Shown: positions 21,537 through 32,330 of the stretch, piece after piece | Layout: every line of letters starts with the position of its first letter | How positions within the stretch are numbered: the first letter of the stretch is position 1 | Assembly (NCBI GenBank): GCA_023512835.1 | Contig: CM042089.1 | Location: 50,367,004-50,431,003 of the forward strand | Reading direction: 5' to 3' | Source of the DNA: Taxillus chinensis | Taxonomy: Eukaryota > Streptophyta > Magnoliopsida > Santalales > Loranthaceae | Length of the DNA stretch: 64,000 nt | Translations under genes and position numbers: made by a program | The notes under the pieces: model-generated | Databases searched by the model: none | What the model saw: only the letters and a program-made list of their open reading frames with translations | Told to the model about the DNA's origin: nothing

Positions 21537-22893
21537 TGTTGGTCCCGAAGAGCCTAAAGGGGGGGGGGGGTGAATAGGCTCTTTAAAAAATTTTCTCTCT
21601 CTTAATGGCTTAGACACTCACTCTGGTTAAACGGATAAAAATCAGTGCGAAGATTAACCAGGTAAGTGGAAGTATGTTGCTTTATTAACCGAAGATAATT
21701 ACAACAAGGCAAAACAACGTTTTAGGCGATTACAACACAACACTCTGTTATAGAAACACACACTTGGCGGTAAGTCTCTGTCTATTCCCTCTATACAAGA
21801 TATACGCTTATAAGTGTATAAGTACAAGTAAGCACACGCACATTTTTCATTTACATTGCTTAGGGGCATATATATGGACACCTTTAAATCTATCTTGGAA
21901 CCGCATTTTCCAAGTAGTGTGCAGGATTGAAGTTCTTCATCGGAAAATCTTTGAAGCTTTAACTGTGGATGTGGAGGCTCGAAATATTGAAAGCATAAGT
22001 TGTAATGAATTCTTTGCTTGATTCCAATTGTATTTGAGACTGCGTCCATATCTCCGCGCGTGATTCGTGTGTAAGGTAATTTAGGTCTACAACGGGTTTG
22101 TCTTACATCGGGACGAGCGGTGATTATAATTAATGCGGCTCGGAAATGATGAAGCAACGTCTTCTTAGTCCGTCATAAGGTTCCTTACTCCGTATCAGCG
22201 AAGCTCGGATCCTTACTCCGTGTTAGTGGTTGCTTACTTCGTGTGAATGAAGTCCTGGAATCCTTGTTCCGTGTCGGCGCTTTTCGACTCCGCATGAGTA
22301 GTGGTTCGGAGAGCTTACTCCACATCGGCTCTTCCTTACTCCGCATGAGTAGTGGTCCGGAGAGCTTACTCCGCATCAGCGCTTCCTTACTCCGCATGAG
22401 TAATGGTTCGGATTCCTTATTCCGCATTTTGATGTCCTTACTCGCAACAATTGTCCTTGCTCCGTTCAAATGAGACTTGGATTTCTTGGTCCGGGTCTTC
22501 CTTTCTTTAGTTCGGTGGAGTGACAATTTCGATTGTCTCTTCACAATAGGTCTCTTTTATTCGTGCGAGTGGTAGACTTAATCTCATTCCATATCAATTG
22601 ACTTAGCCAAATTGAGAATTAGACACGGGTTCCTTAAGTCGTTTTGTCAAGTATTTAGTTCGCACGAAAAGTCCTTACTCCGGATAAAGACCAGTTATGT
22701 ACCAAGTGAATGACGATACTCATCATGATCCGGATCAGGATTATGTATTCTATCCTTAGCTTTGTTCTCACACGAGTAGGTCTGGATTTAGAGTTAACTC
22801 ATCTGCACGCACTTAATGGTAAACATGAAATATCTCGAGACAAATTACATAGGGTTTGTTCCGCATTATCCAAATTCTCGGTTTGATCCAACA
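21537..22893 (-). repeat. 3' LTR of C
   Basis: On the plus strand it begins TGTTGGTCCC and ends GATCCAACA: 1357 bp. Near the LTR 3' end is a run of 12 Gs (Cs on the element strand) followed by TGAATAG, i.e. the TTCACCCCCC phrase seen near the ends of many copia LTRs. Very similar to the 5' LTR where both exist. Confidence 0.88.
22195..22450 (-). repeat. Tandem array in C LTR
   Basis: Imperfect repeats built on CCTTACTCCGCATGAG with alternating GTGGTTCGGAGAG spacers. In the minus frame it gives LLMRSKEAL-type peptide repeats, which explains the open frame there; not a gene. The 5' LTR has the same array at about 42810-43090. Confidence 0.75.
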
Positions 22894-23192
22894 ATCTCCC
22901 CCAATATGGATATGCCAAACCCTTTGTAATCTGATCCTGTAAAGCAGCAAAGAAATAACATAGAGGTAAGGATTAAAGAGAACAACTCCACTCGTGACAA
23001 CAGGAATACATTAAGCCTTAGTACGAGATATAAATTATGGTACATACGGCTTACTATATTTAAGATCATCCTTCTTTGCATGCTCTCGTAGTGCCATTGT
23101 TTACTTCTTGGAGAACTCGATGATATTTTTCCAGTCATCATCGAAGGAGATAACGGATTTCAAGTAGCAAAACAAAGGCTCCACAATTGTTT
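22894..23192 (-). other. PPT and 3' noncoding region of C
   Basis: On the minus strand the run TTGGGGGAGAT directly precedes the LTR start TGTTGGATC at 22893. The rest of this 300-bp piece has no recognisable coding content. Confidence 0.75.
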
Positions 23193-25759
23193 TCATCGGG
23201 TTCTTTGGGGTACATTCTTCTTGTTCCGGATCGTCCCCATTAGTACTTCATTATGACCAAGAGGCGGTAGATTCAAGTCTTCGTAGAGAGAACTCTGTCT
23301 GATTGCATCCAACAAGGTTCGAACGAGACTCCTCATCTGATTCTTTCTAATCGGGCAGTCAATAACCTGATGAGAATCCGAAGCAAAATTTTCTTCTCTT
23401 TGATCGGGAAAACATTCAAGCATGAAATGTGGGGAGTCGACCTGGAAGGGAATGAAAACGATGGACGAGAGAGGTCCATGGTTGGGTTGTTCTCTTCTGT
23501 ACCATTGATGTATGATAGAATAACATCCACAGCAGAAACTGGTTTTCAACCCAGCAAGGAAGAATATCAAAATCAAGGCCTTCCTCAAGTAAAGAGGGAA
23601 ATAGCCTCAACTCCATTTTTACCGCCAGAGCATAGTTGTCGATGTCGTCAGTGGAAAATTGTCCCTCCTCAGACAGTATGGTCCGGATATCTTGAGGTTC
23701 GAAGGGGGACAAGGCAGACACACATCGGCGCTCGGCAGTGGAGGAGGCATAGGCCTTGGCCGCAACAAGAATGCTCCCATCAGCATCATCCGGATGCAAT
23801 TCCACGTATGATGGGAGGAAGGAGATGGCACCAGATGGAACAACGGGGAGTGGGAGAGCTGGTCTGACCAGTGGAGAAACGGCTGCGTTTAGGCACTGGA
23901 AGGCCTAGAGGAAGAGCAGGTGCAGACCGTTTGTGAGAGGCAACGCCAGTAGTGGAAAGAGGGGAAGGATCAGATGATTTCTCCCCCGGTTTGGCAGATC
24001 GGCGAGAGCGGGAAGGACTAGCCATGACTTGCATTAAGTCCGCAATGGAGGTAGACAAGTTGGAGAAAGATGCGGCAAGCCGCTCAAGCTTCGATCCAAG
24101 GAGAGAGAGGAAGAGAGAAGGCGGAAAGAAGCTCGGCACCCATGGCCCGGACATGGTCGGAAAGAGCCTGGGGTCCGAAGACAACCGTCCTCGGCAAGGC
24201 GATCGAGTTGGGTGGAGAAAGCAGCCTCGAGATAAAATCATGGCAAAAGAGGCGTGCCCCGGACCAAGGCGGGAGCTTTCGAGGACTCGCCCGCATGAAG
24301 AGGGGCAGGTGTGGGCGGGGCAAAGTTGGCAGCAGCAGGAGAGGACGGTGGTTGTACAAAGCAGTAGCAGGAGGGGGCGGTAGATCCACTTTGGACCGGA
24401 GAGGTCAATGGTAGAGATATCCGCAGGATAATAGGGACCAGCCTCGGCGGGGGTAGGTGTCCGTGCGTCTTGGGCAGGCCCGGAAGAGGCAGCAGCAGGA
24501 GATGCGGCCTTTAGGAGCGACGACGTTACAAAGCCATGATAGCAGTTCCAAATAAGCATTTCCTCTGGGGTCTAGGTGTGTTGAGCGTAAAACACCTGGA
24601 GGATAGGTTCCTGGGAATGTCGTCGGTAATGGCAAGGTGAAGCGACCAAGCAATCATTCAAGATGTCGGTGGAGAGATGGTCGAGATAGTCTGCGTGGGC
24701 GGAGAGTGGCGGGAGAGGCTTCCGCAGGAGAAGATGGAAGATCTAGAAGAACAGCAACAACGGTGGCCGTGATCGAAGAGATGGGTGCGGTAAGATCGGC
24801 AGCGAACATCGGAGCGAAGCAGCATCGGTAGGAAGAGAGGCGGGGACATCAAGAAGAGAGACGGAGGTGGAAACCTCATGGAAGGGTGGCCGAGAGGGCC
24901 CTGTAGCAGCAGACGGTCATCCGAACGCTATGCAGCGAATGCGGGAGCGTGCGAGCGGCAATAGACCGGATGCGGGAGTGAACGACCGGAGAGCAGAACT
25001 AGCTTCGTGGCCCGAGCCGGCAACAGGCTCACTAACAGAACTTGCTTGCTATTCCGGGAGCGACAGCAAGGACATGGGAGACCGGAGGGCGGCGAACGGT
25101 GAGGGTCCCGTCGGCAGTAAGATGGCGGAAGTAGTAGGACGCCGGGAAGGAATCACTAATTCACCCCGGAAGTGCACGGGGTGAAGATGCCCGAAGATTT
25201 GGGATAGAATCCGTCCAAAAGATGAGTTTTGTTTCCCATTCCACAACACCTGGAAGAGAAAGTTGCCCCGGTCTGGTGGCACCGACTCAAAAATCGCATA
25301 CATTGCCGGAGGAGATCGTACGGAACCGAGTCGAGAGCCGTGGAGCGAGCTAGAAGACACCGGCCGAGTATGGTGGCCATACGAGGTGAGGACCATGGAA
25401 GGACTTCATTTTGTACTCCTTCACCTTATTAGGACACCCCATGGAAGCAGCCCATGGCAGCAGCGTTGGTCGAATGTCATCGCCAAGGAGGAAGATTGAA
25501 AACATCCCGGATCACCTGAGGCGTGATCTTGATAGTTTCCCCTTGAACCACGAAAGGATAAACTCCTCGGTGGAGGTGGAGTGGTGATGGAAGGCCGGGA
25601 TGTCCGGGACTAGAAGATCGGCCGGGCGCAGACAAGCGTGAAAAGGTTCTTGTGCTTGAGTAGCTGGCGAACCTCGTGGAGCCATGCTAGAGGATCAAAG
25701 ATTCCGGACCAATCGACAAGATGGCCAGGAACAACACCATAGAGAGCTTGGGATGCCAT
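23193..25759 (-). pseudogene. Extra ORF of C downstream of pol (env-like position), broken
   Basis: A frame starts at the ATG at 25759-25757 (MASQALYGVVPGHLVDWSGI) and continues, with frameshifts, to a stop just before 23193 (NEVLMGTIRNKKNVPQ). Readable stretches: ITPQVIRDVFNLPPW near 25500, a Ser/Pro-rich middle with a heptad-like segment KLERLAASFSNLSTSIADLM around 24060, and an acidic C-terminal third (23805-23420; EEGQFSTDDIDNYALAV). Total about 850 codons if repaired. The early motif resembles the retroelement-associated plant transposon-type protein domain; this is from memory, not a search. Sireviruses can carry an env-like ORF here, but I see no convincing signal peptide or membrane anchor. 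Function unknown. Confidence 0.55.
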
Positions 25760-27520
25760 TGAGAGTGAAAGGGTGAGGGAGAAAGAGAGAAGAGCTTTGC
25801 CTAACAGGTGCGCCGAGGATTTAGGGTTTTGAGAGTTGGTAGTGATAACCCCGGTTGACGCCGATGGTGCGGTATAAGTAGGATCCTTTCCGTGGAAGCA
25901 AGTGGGTCTCGAGTTTAAGCGAAATGAACAGTGAGCTACCCGACTTCCTTATGTCATTAGAAGTGATGGATTAGCGCCGTCGAATAGATCTATGATGTGG
26001 CGGCTGTGCTAACCATTCAAAGATGATAATTGTAGGCATACTTCCTGATTTTTGAAAAGATAAGTATCGGGCTCGTGCGTGCATTAAATGAACCATCATT
26101 AGCCCTCCTCAAAAATAAGGGATGAAAGATAATTACTTGGTTTATCGCGAATTGAGATTTCCAAGAGTCAGAGGAAATAAACCGACGTTCATCCCGGAGA
26201 AGGATAATCCATATAAAGAACATCCGGATGAGACCGACTAACCGTAACCATGATAACAGAGTGTTGAAAAGAGATGATTCCTTTGCGGTCTTGATGTCGA
26301 GGGGAGTATGAGGTACCACAACACCTCGAAATCCGAGACATCCGATACGATAGAGCAATAAAGTGAAAAGAGAATCTGAACCCGTGACTTAACGAGTAGA
26401 TGCTTTGAAGAGCAAGTCTCGTCGAGGTTCGGGTTAGTCCGGATAAACAATATAAGAGCATAACACACAATCCGTACTAAGAAAACAGAACTTATGCATA
26501 AAAAGTTAAGTGCTGGACACATACAAACGAAGTGAAAGCCATCATCCCGAAATCAATGTATGTGTGAGATAATTAACACATAAATCCAATAGTCAACATA
26601 CCCAATCCTTCATACCGACAATGAGAGCAAAGATTAATTAGATTTATATGACTTCATCCATCGGAGAATGTATGAGTGAAAATGGAAGGAAGAGCACATG
26701 ATGTATGATGTTACAACCGATCGTCATGCCTAAAATGCTAGGAAGAGGAAGATAACACCAAGCAATCTGCAATTCCGATTCAACAATGCAAATCCAATCA
26801 GCTTTATGAGTGAGAGTTATAGGGCGGAACATCCGAGACATATCGTAGAGGTATTATTTAATAATAAGCATTCTCTCGCCCTGTAGTCATGCCTTTTGCT
26901 GAAACAGGGGGCCTTACTTAAGATTTAATGAAGTATTCTCTCCCCCCGAGATCAGCGAATCATTTTGATGCGATCTTCTCGAGGATGACTCCCCTTGGAT
27001 AGACGGCCAGAAAGAGGTCATGAAGTACGAATCCGAGGGTTTTACTTAAATAATAGAGAGAGCAATTTCTCCCTCGTTGACTTTTAGAGCCCGTCAAGAT
27101 GTTTCTGTTTAACATGAATCGTGAGAAACTACCGCCTATCCTTGATTTACTTCACTCAAGTAGGCGATCGGCGAACACAATGAATTTCCACTTTCAATCC
27201 GAGCTATCCCAAATCATTCCTCAACCATGCATCTTAGATATTTCAGTCAGTCATTAAATCATAAGACATATGATGGAAGATGGAGTTGAATTGAATTTAT
27301 GACATCGTAATAGGATTTGTGTCATATAAATTTAATTATGTTTATTTGATTCATTGTTAGTCCGGATAGGCAAGCATCCTCCCATATGAACTTAGTGAGA
27401 AATATCGAGCATTTACACGATTAAAGTAAGATATTTAAACATGAAGTTCAAGTATCTATCACTAACCATGAAGTACAACAATGCATGTTCCAAAATAACT
27501 ACGATGGATAACAGGAGAAG
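25760..27520 (-). other. Spacer between pol and extra ORF of C
   Basis: About 1.76 kb with only short open frames on both strands. Possible leader for a spliced or subgenomic RNA of the extra ORF, but I see no clear signal. No known domain recognised. Confidence 0.5.
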
Positions 27521-28753
27521 CTATGCAGAAAAGTCAAGCATACCTAATTTGAGAAGAAGTTCAGAAAATCTTACATTAGGTAGGGGCTTTGTAAGTATAT
27601 CCGATAGTTGATCTTCGGTAGCAACATGTTCCAGGGAAATGTGCTTTTTAAGAACATAATCGCGAATGAAATGATGCCTGACCTCAATATGTTTTGTCTT
27701 TGGATGCATGTCGGGATTATTGCTGATAGCAATAGGATCGAATTGTCACGATAAGAGGAGCAGATGTCATGTTGAAACCGTAGTCACTAAGTTGACTTTC
27801 CATCCAGGAGAAGCCGTCGCAACAACTCCCAATGACTATATATTCCGCTTCAGCGATAGATGTTGATACGAATTCCGCTTCTTCTGAACCAAGAGATCGA
27901 TCTGTTTCCAAGGAATTGGCATGTACCACTGGTGCTTTTCCCGGCCATGCGACACTTTCGGCAAAATCAGCATCAAATATCCCGATAAAGGCGAAGTTGG
28001 ACTCTTTTGGGTACCGAGTCCCAAATTAATTGTCCCTTTGAGATACCTTAATATCCGTTTTACGTGAAGCATATGTCACTCTTTCGGATTCGCCTGATAT
28101 CTTGCGTGCAGATGCAAGTTGCAAACATTATGTCTGGTAACTCGTCAGGTACAGCAAGGATCCAATCATCCCTCTCGTACTCGGTCACATTCACCGATTT
28201 GCCATCAACATCTGGGTCTAACTTGGCACCGATCGACATTGGAGTGTTGACGGGAGATGAACCTTCCATACCAAACTTCTTGATTAAGTCACGAGTGTAC
28301 TTAGCTTGGTTGATGAAGATCCCTTCCTTCAGTTGTTTGACCTTGATCCCGAGAAAGTAGGACGGTTCTCCCATCATACTCATCTCAAACTTGCCAGTTA
28401 TCAACTTGGCGAACTCATCACAAAGTTTTGGATTAGTTGATCCGAAAATGATATCATCCACATAGATCCGTACGATCGTAGTATGTGTCTTCTCTTTCGG
28501 TAAGAATAGCGTGGTGTCAATCTTCCCTTTTTTGGAAGTTGTGAGCAAGTCGAATTCCGAAAGTGTGTCGTACCAGGCTCTTGGAGCTTGCTTCAATCCA
28601 TACAAGGCTTTCCTTAGTTTCTAGACCGGATGTCCAGCCTTTGGTTCAACGAAGCCTGGAGGTTGTTCAACATATACCTGCTCTTGAAGGTCTCCATTTA
28701 GAAATGCACTCTTGACATCCATTTGATAAACTTTAAAGTTTACGTATGAAGCG
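27521..28753 (-). pseudogene. pol of C, 3' half: reverse transcriptase C-terminal part and RNase H
   Basis: Continues RT from the B insertion point: FKVYQMDVKSAFLNGDLQEQ near 28730, then ALYGLKQAPRAWYD (28611 on) and the catalytic YVDD at 28464-28453, all classic copia RT motifs. RNase H follows from about 28070, ending with KTKHIEVRHHFIRDYVLKK, EDQLSDILTKPLP and the pol stop at 27521-27523. A stop just before ALYGLKQAPR and frameshifts at about 28060 and 27720 break it. RT and RNase H would convert the element RNA into DNA in the virus-like particle. Its upstream half lies at 37827-39898; joining TSD to TSD restores the context AIGMFLAYA / SYVNFKVYQM, which proves the order of insertions. 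Confidence 0.85.
28749..28753 (+). repeat. Left target-site duplication of B (AAGCG)
   Basis: AAGCG directly before the LTR start TGTAAGG; the identical 5 bp follow the 3' LTR at 37822-37826. Confidence 0.92.
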
Positions 28754-29182
28754 TGTAAGGACCCGTACCTTGAGTTAGTCGGTTTGCCTCCCAAAGTAGA
28801 GTTTTTCTAGATTTTGACCTAGTAAATGGACTCCAATGAATTCACGTGCAAAAGGAAAGATGCTTAGAATGGTGTCCTCTATCTACCACGAAGTTTCAGG
28901 CCAAATGGACATGTATGTGAGGTGCACGTGATATGGGTCCAATTCACGTGCAAGTGTGGTTGTCTTCTAAATGATGCAAGGAGGCTAGGGGTGAAGTTTG
29001 AGAGCATTTGGAGTGCGTATGGAGTTGCACGTGAATTGGGGAATTCACGTGCAAATGGCGTGCAGGCATATTTTTGCATGGTTCCCTTGGTTTTGACATT
29101 CTAAGGAACTTTCTCCAAAGGACCATGTTGAAATTCCGAGTATTTTGGCCTATAGGGGTGCGAAAAGGTGCTAACTTGTGTG

Positions 29183-29258
29183 ATCAAAACTACGTCGTTT
29201 TGATCTTGGATTCACTTAATCAAAACTATGTCGTTTTGATGTTGTGTTGTCTATATAA
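29183..29258 (+). promoter_or_regulatory. B 5' LTR promoter: two ACGT-core inverted repeats and TATA box
   Basis: Box 1 at 29183-29204 and box 2 at 29219-29240 (arms ATCAAAAC/GTTTTGAT; core TACGTC, TATGTC in box 2), 36 bp apart, then TATATAA at 29252-29258. The 3' LTR has them at 36495-36516, 36532-36553 and 36565-36571; S2 at 58343-58364, 58380-58401 and 58413-58419. Confidence 0.6.
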
Positions 29259-29515
29259 GGAGGAGAAGCCCTCTGTTTTAGGTTTAGGGTTCTCTTGGGC
29301 TGCTGCGACCGTCGTAGAGAGAGAGAGAGCTAGAGAGAGAAGGAAGGGGAGTTCTGGGTTCTTTGCCCGGAGCATCTTGCGTGGGGAGGACGGCGTTTAG
29401 CGGGAGCAAGGAAGATCTGTTTTAAGGTAGGATTTTGTTCTTCCTAAGTCCTCCTCTGTCCTAGGGTCCTAGGGCGAGAATATGAGTTATATCTGTTATA
29501 TTATTTATATGTAAA

Positions 29516-29543
29516 TTCATATAGGTGTGACCTCCTATATGAA
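29516..29543 (+). other. Conserved stem-loop, B 5' LTR
   Basis: TTCATATAGG / CCTATATGAA around TGTGACCT. In the 3' LTR (36830-36857) the left arm is TTCATATGGG, which still pairs in RNA through a G-U wobble. Confidence 0.7.
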
Positions 29544-29858
29544 TGTTGGCTTCAATGGCGATTTTGGTGTTTCCTGGTGTTTGTGTGATGCATGAAAAGT
29601 GTTTGATAAAATGCCTGTATGACATGCCTGCTACATGTTTAAGAAATGCCTGTGTGAACTTAGTTGTGTGTGTATGCCCATTATGTGTTTGGTATTATGT
29701 CCGGGTGACTGGACTTGTGGTTTAGTGTATGTATGTATCTTGGATGTTTGCTCTATGGCCTGAATGGCTGGGTTTGTGCGCTTGTGGAACGGGTGCACAC
29801 CAAGTGTTTGGTTGTATGCTTGAGTGACCATGGTGTGTGGTGTGCTTGATTGTGGTAT

Positions 29859-30013
29859 CCGCCTGAAGAGGCGGTTAAACAACTTTGCTCGAGAGGCGGT
29901 TAAACCAATGGCCTGAAGAGGCGGTTAAATCACTTGGCCTGAAGAGGCGGTTAAATCACTTGGCTCGAAGAGGCGGTTAAATCACTTGGCCTAAAGAGGC
30001 GGTTAAATCACTT
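29859..30013 (+). repeat. 26-bp tandem array in B 5' LTR
   Basis: Six copies of GCCTGAAGAGGCGGTTAAA with a TCACTTG linker, nearly identical to each other. The same array is at 37169-37325 in the 3' LTR. Confidence 0.88.
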
Positions 30014-30367
30014 GTGGATAAAGTGTTAGCCTGTGGCAGTGGAAGGTTGTAATTAATGTGGTTTTTATTATGTTTGTTGAAATTATTGTAACACAACACT
30101 GCACTTGCACACATGGCATGTAGATGCTAGGAACATGGGATGGGTTGGGGAGACTTGATCCCTACTGAGCTGTGGTTGCTCACCCCTCCTACTGTGTTTG
30201 CTTCTTTTCCAGGGACTTATAGGCGTTAGGTGGATACACCAAGGTGGAAGACCCTCTCCACTTTATTGTTCATTTCAGTAATGTACTTTTATGATTTATG
30301 TAACCCCAAGGAGGGGAATGTACTAAGGGATTGAACTGTAATCAGGGACTTGGTTGTTTTGGAATTA

Positions 30368-30373
30368 AATAAA
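30368..30373 (+). terminator. Polyadenylation signal of B 5' LTR
   Basis: AATAAA in GAATTAAATAAAGATG, about 135 bp before the LTR end; the 3' LTR copy is at 37680-37685 and would end the element RNA. Confidence 0.5.
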
Positions 30374-30511
30374 GATGTGGCTTATTTGATTTATTACAAT
30401 TGTTAGACTTGCTTGTGTGGCATCCAAGTAATCCAACCCCATTGCCCTCCGTGTGGGTGAATGGGAGTCACGCCCCGGTTTCCTCGGGTTGGAAATCGGG
30501 GCGTGACAATA

Positions 30512-30530
30512 TGGTATCGGAGCATGGTCT
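30512..30530 (+). other. Primer-binding site of B
   Basis: TGGTATCGGAGCATGGTCT begins 3 bp after the LTR; one mismatch to the plant tRNA-iMet PBS consensus (A to G). Confidence 0.88.
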
Positions 30531-30916
30531 AGTTGGCCTAGGGTAGTGGGCGGACTTGGTTATCTTGAGTCCTTTGGAGGAGCCCGGAGGGACATGCCTG
30601 ATCAACATGGTCCTCTTTTGAGCCTCCAAGGTGTACTTAGGGTAGTCCAGTCTTGTGGTAGGATTTGCATGCATTGGCATTAGGGCACTAGTTGCATTTG
30701 TTGTCATGTGTGAAGGATGTGCATAACATGATTATGTGTGAACTGTGCAACTCGAATATTCCAATGTGGACTGGTGGTGTGCAATATTGGTTGATGCAAT
30801 GGTTAAAATGTGTGTAATGCCATGTACGGCTTGACTTGATAATGAGGTAGAGGTAGTCAACTTGTTAGTAGTCAAACGCGTTTCGACGTTTGTGCATCTT
30901 ACTTCATGTAGTAAGA
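30531..30916 (+). other. Untranslated leader of B
   Basis: Roughly 390 bp between the PBS and the gag ATG. No coding signal seen. Confidence 0.6.
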
Positions 30917-32330
30917 ATGCCACCGAGGGAGAGTGACACGTGCGTCCGGGCAGTGGGCGATGAGTCATCCGCCCATGAGGGTCCGGGTGCGGGACCATCC
31001 ATTGGAGGGCATGCGTTGTTACTGGCACAGCCTACAAGAAGGCATCCGGCCGGGAGGTACGAGAGCTACGGGAGGGACTCCGGCAGACGTTCGGGAGGAG
31101 GTGCGCCGTGAGATGGCGGCAACACGGCGGTGGTGCCACCACCACCACCACCACCGAGGGAGAGCTGCCTCGTGAGCGTGAGAGTTCGCTGGGTGGTGTA
31201 CCGACCCGTGCGAGAGGATGACGTGGTGACACGGTTCCGAAAGGAACAACCTCCGCGATTTACGGGGGAGAAGATCCTGTGGTAGGCGAGCGGTGGTTGA
31301 GGCGGATTGAGCATGTGTTCTCTTTTCTCCTGCCCCGGGAGGAGGATAAGGTGCGACCGGCACTTCGGGCACCGGAGGGGGATGCTTTGGAGTGGTGGAT
31401 GAGTGTAAGGGGAGCCGTGCAGCCAACTCATGTTTTGGGAGGAATTCTTGCAACTCTTCCATGATGAGTTCTTCCCGAATCAAGTGAGATGGCGAGAGAG
31501 GGAGGAATTTGGCAGCCTGAAGCAAGGATCAAAGACGGTGCCCGAGTATGAGCGGGAGTTCCGAAGCTCGAGTAGGTTTGCCCCCGAGACGGGTGGCAAA
31601 GGGGGACCTGAAGGCCCACAAGTTCACTCGGGTCTTAGGCCAGCCCTTAGGGAGAGGGTGGCGATTCTACGCTTGAGGACCTACGCCGAGGTCCGTGGAG
31701 ACGGCCCGTATAGGCGAGAGAGAGCCGGATGGTGGGAGGCGGGCCCATCGGGGGCGCCGGTTGCAAAGTGGGCCCGATCGAGATGCAGGGTCCAAGAGGC
31801 TCAAGACGGAGGAGAGGGATAGCAGTTCTTTTCGCGGTCGGGGTCGGACATCCGTGAACCCCGGGAGGTTCACCTTTGGCGGCGGAAGACGGGGTGGTCC
31901 ATCCGGGAGTCTACCGAGCGGATGCCATCGTTGTGGAGAGCAGGGGGTCACTTCAAAGGGGAGTGCCCCAAGAAGGACCGGCGATGGACAACCAGGGACG
32001 AGAGGGTCATTTGCGCCGGGTTTGCAGGAGTGGCAACAGGGGAACAGGGGGCACGGCATCTAGCGTGAGGAGTGATGCTAGCTTCCGTGCACCAGTGCGA
32101 GACCAGCTCGTCGGTGGCCCGGCCGCAGGATCTAGTCGGACCCGACCCCAGGGGAGGAGGCCGGAGCGAGGCGGAGACCGAGGCTGGAGGCAACCTTAGC
32201 GGGAAGCGTCCGGTGGAGTGAGCCGACCAGTGGCACGGGCCAAGGAAGGGTGTTTGTGCTAGAGGAGACATACCAGGAGGAGGCCGAGCTACCGCCCCCA
32301 CCAGCCGAGGGTGGAGCAGACCATCGGTGG
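30917..32330 (+). pseudogene. gag of B, frameshifted
   Basis: The start is ATG 30917 (MPPRESDTCVRAVGDESSAH), a start shared with K. A Gly/Arg/Pro-rich N-terminal arm is followed by a run of His codons (31136-31156) and a retrotransposon Gag-type capsid domain at about 31280-31700 (GERWLRRIEHVFSFLLPREED, WWMSVRGAV, LFHDEFFPNQVRWRE, EYEREFRSSSRFAPE). The zinc knuckle CHRCGEQG/HFKGECPKKD is at 31923-31966 but is split by a one-base frameshift in the middle. At least five frame changes overall. The intact protein would assemble the particle and bind RNA. Arg/Gly-rich sequence bridges to protease. Confidence 0.8.

Larger units (their letters stand above)
29427..30212 (+). other. Putative LTR intron (B, 5' copy)
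   Basis: Donor TTTTAAG/GTAGGA at 29427; acceptor CTTCTTTTCCAG ending 30212. 786 bp, T/G-rich, containing the stem-loop at 29516-29543 and the 26-bp array. Both sites are conserved in the 3' LTR (36740-37525). Confidence 0.45.
28754..30508 (+). repeat. 5' LTR of B
   Basis: TGTAAGGACCC...GGGGCGTGACA. It contains CACGTG sites (about 28841, 28924, 28937, 29028, 29047), two ACGT-core boxes, a TATA box, a GA-rich leader, a putative intron with stem-loop and array, and AATAAA (30368-30373). Confidence 0.93.

Noticed and set aside
22185..22544. 119-residue Lys/Arg/Ser-rich frame on the minus strand
   Set aside because: Encoded by the LTR array of C and repeated in the 5' LTR; no start context or domain.
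23952..24414. Plus-strand frames of 114-143 residues opposite the extra ORF of C
   Set aside because: Shadows of the minus-strand frame in a G/C-rich Ser/Pro-coding region; no motif.
29859..30013. CRISPR-like regular repeat
   Set aside because: Direct 26-bp repeats with no unique spacers, in a plant LTR; ordinary tandem repeat.
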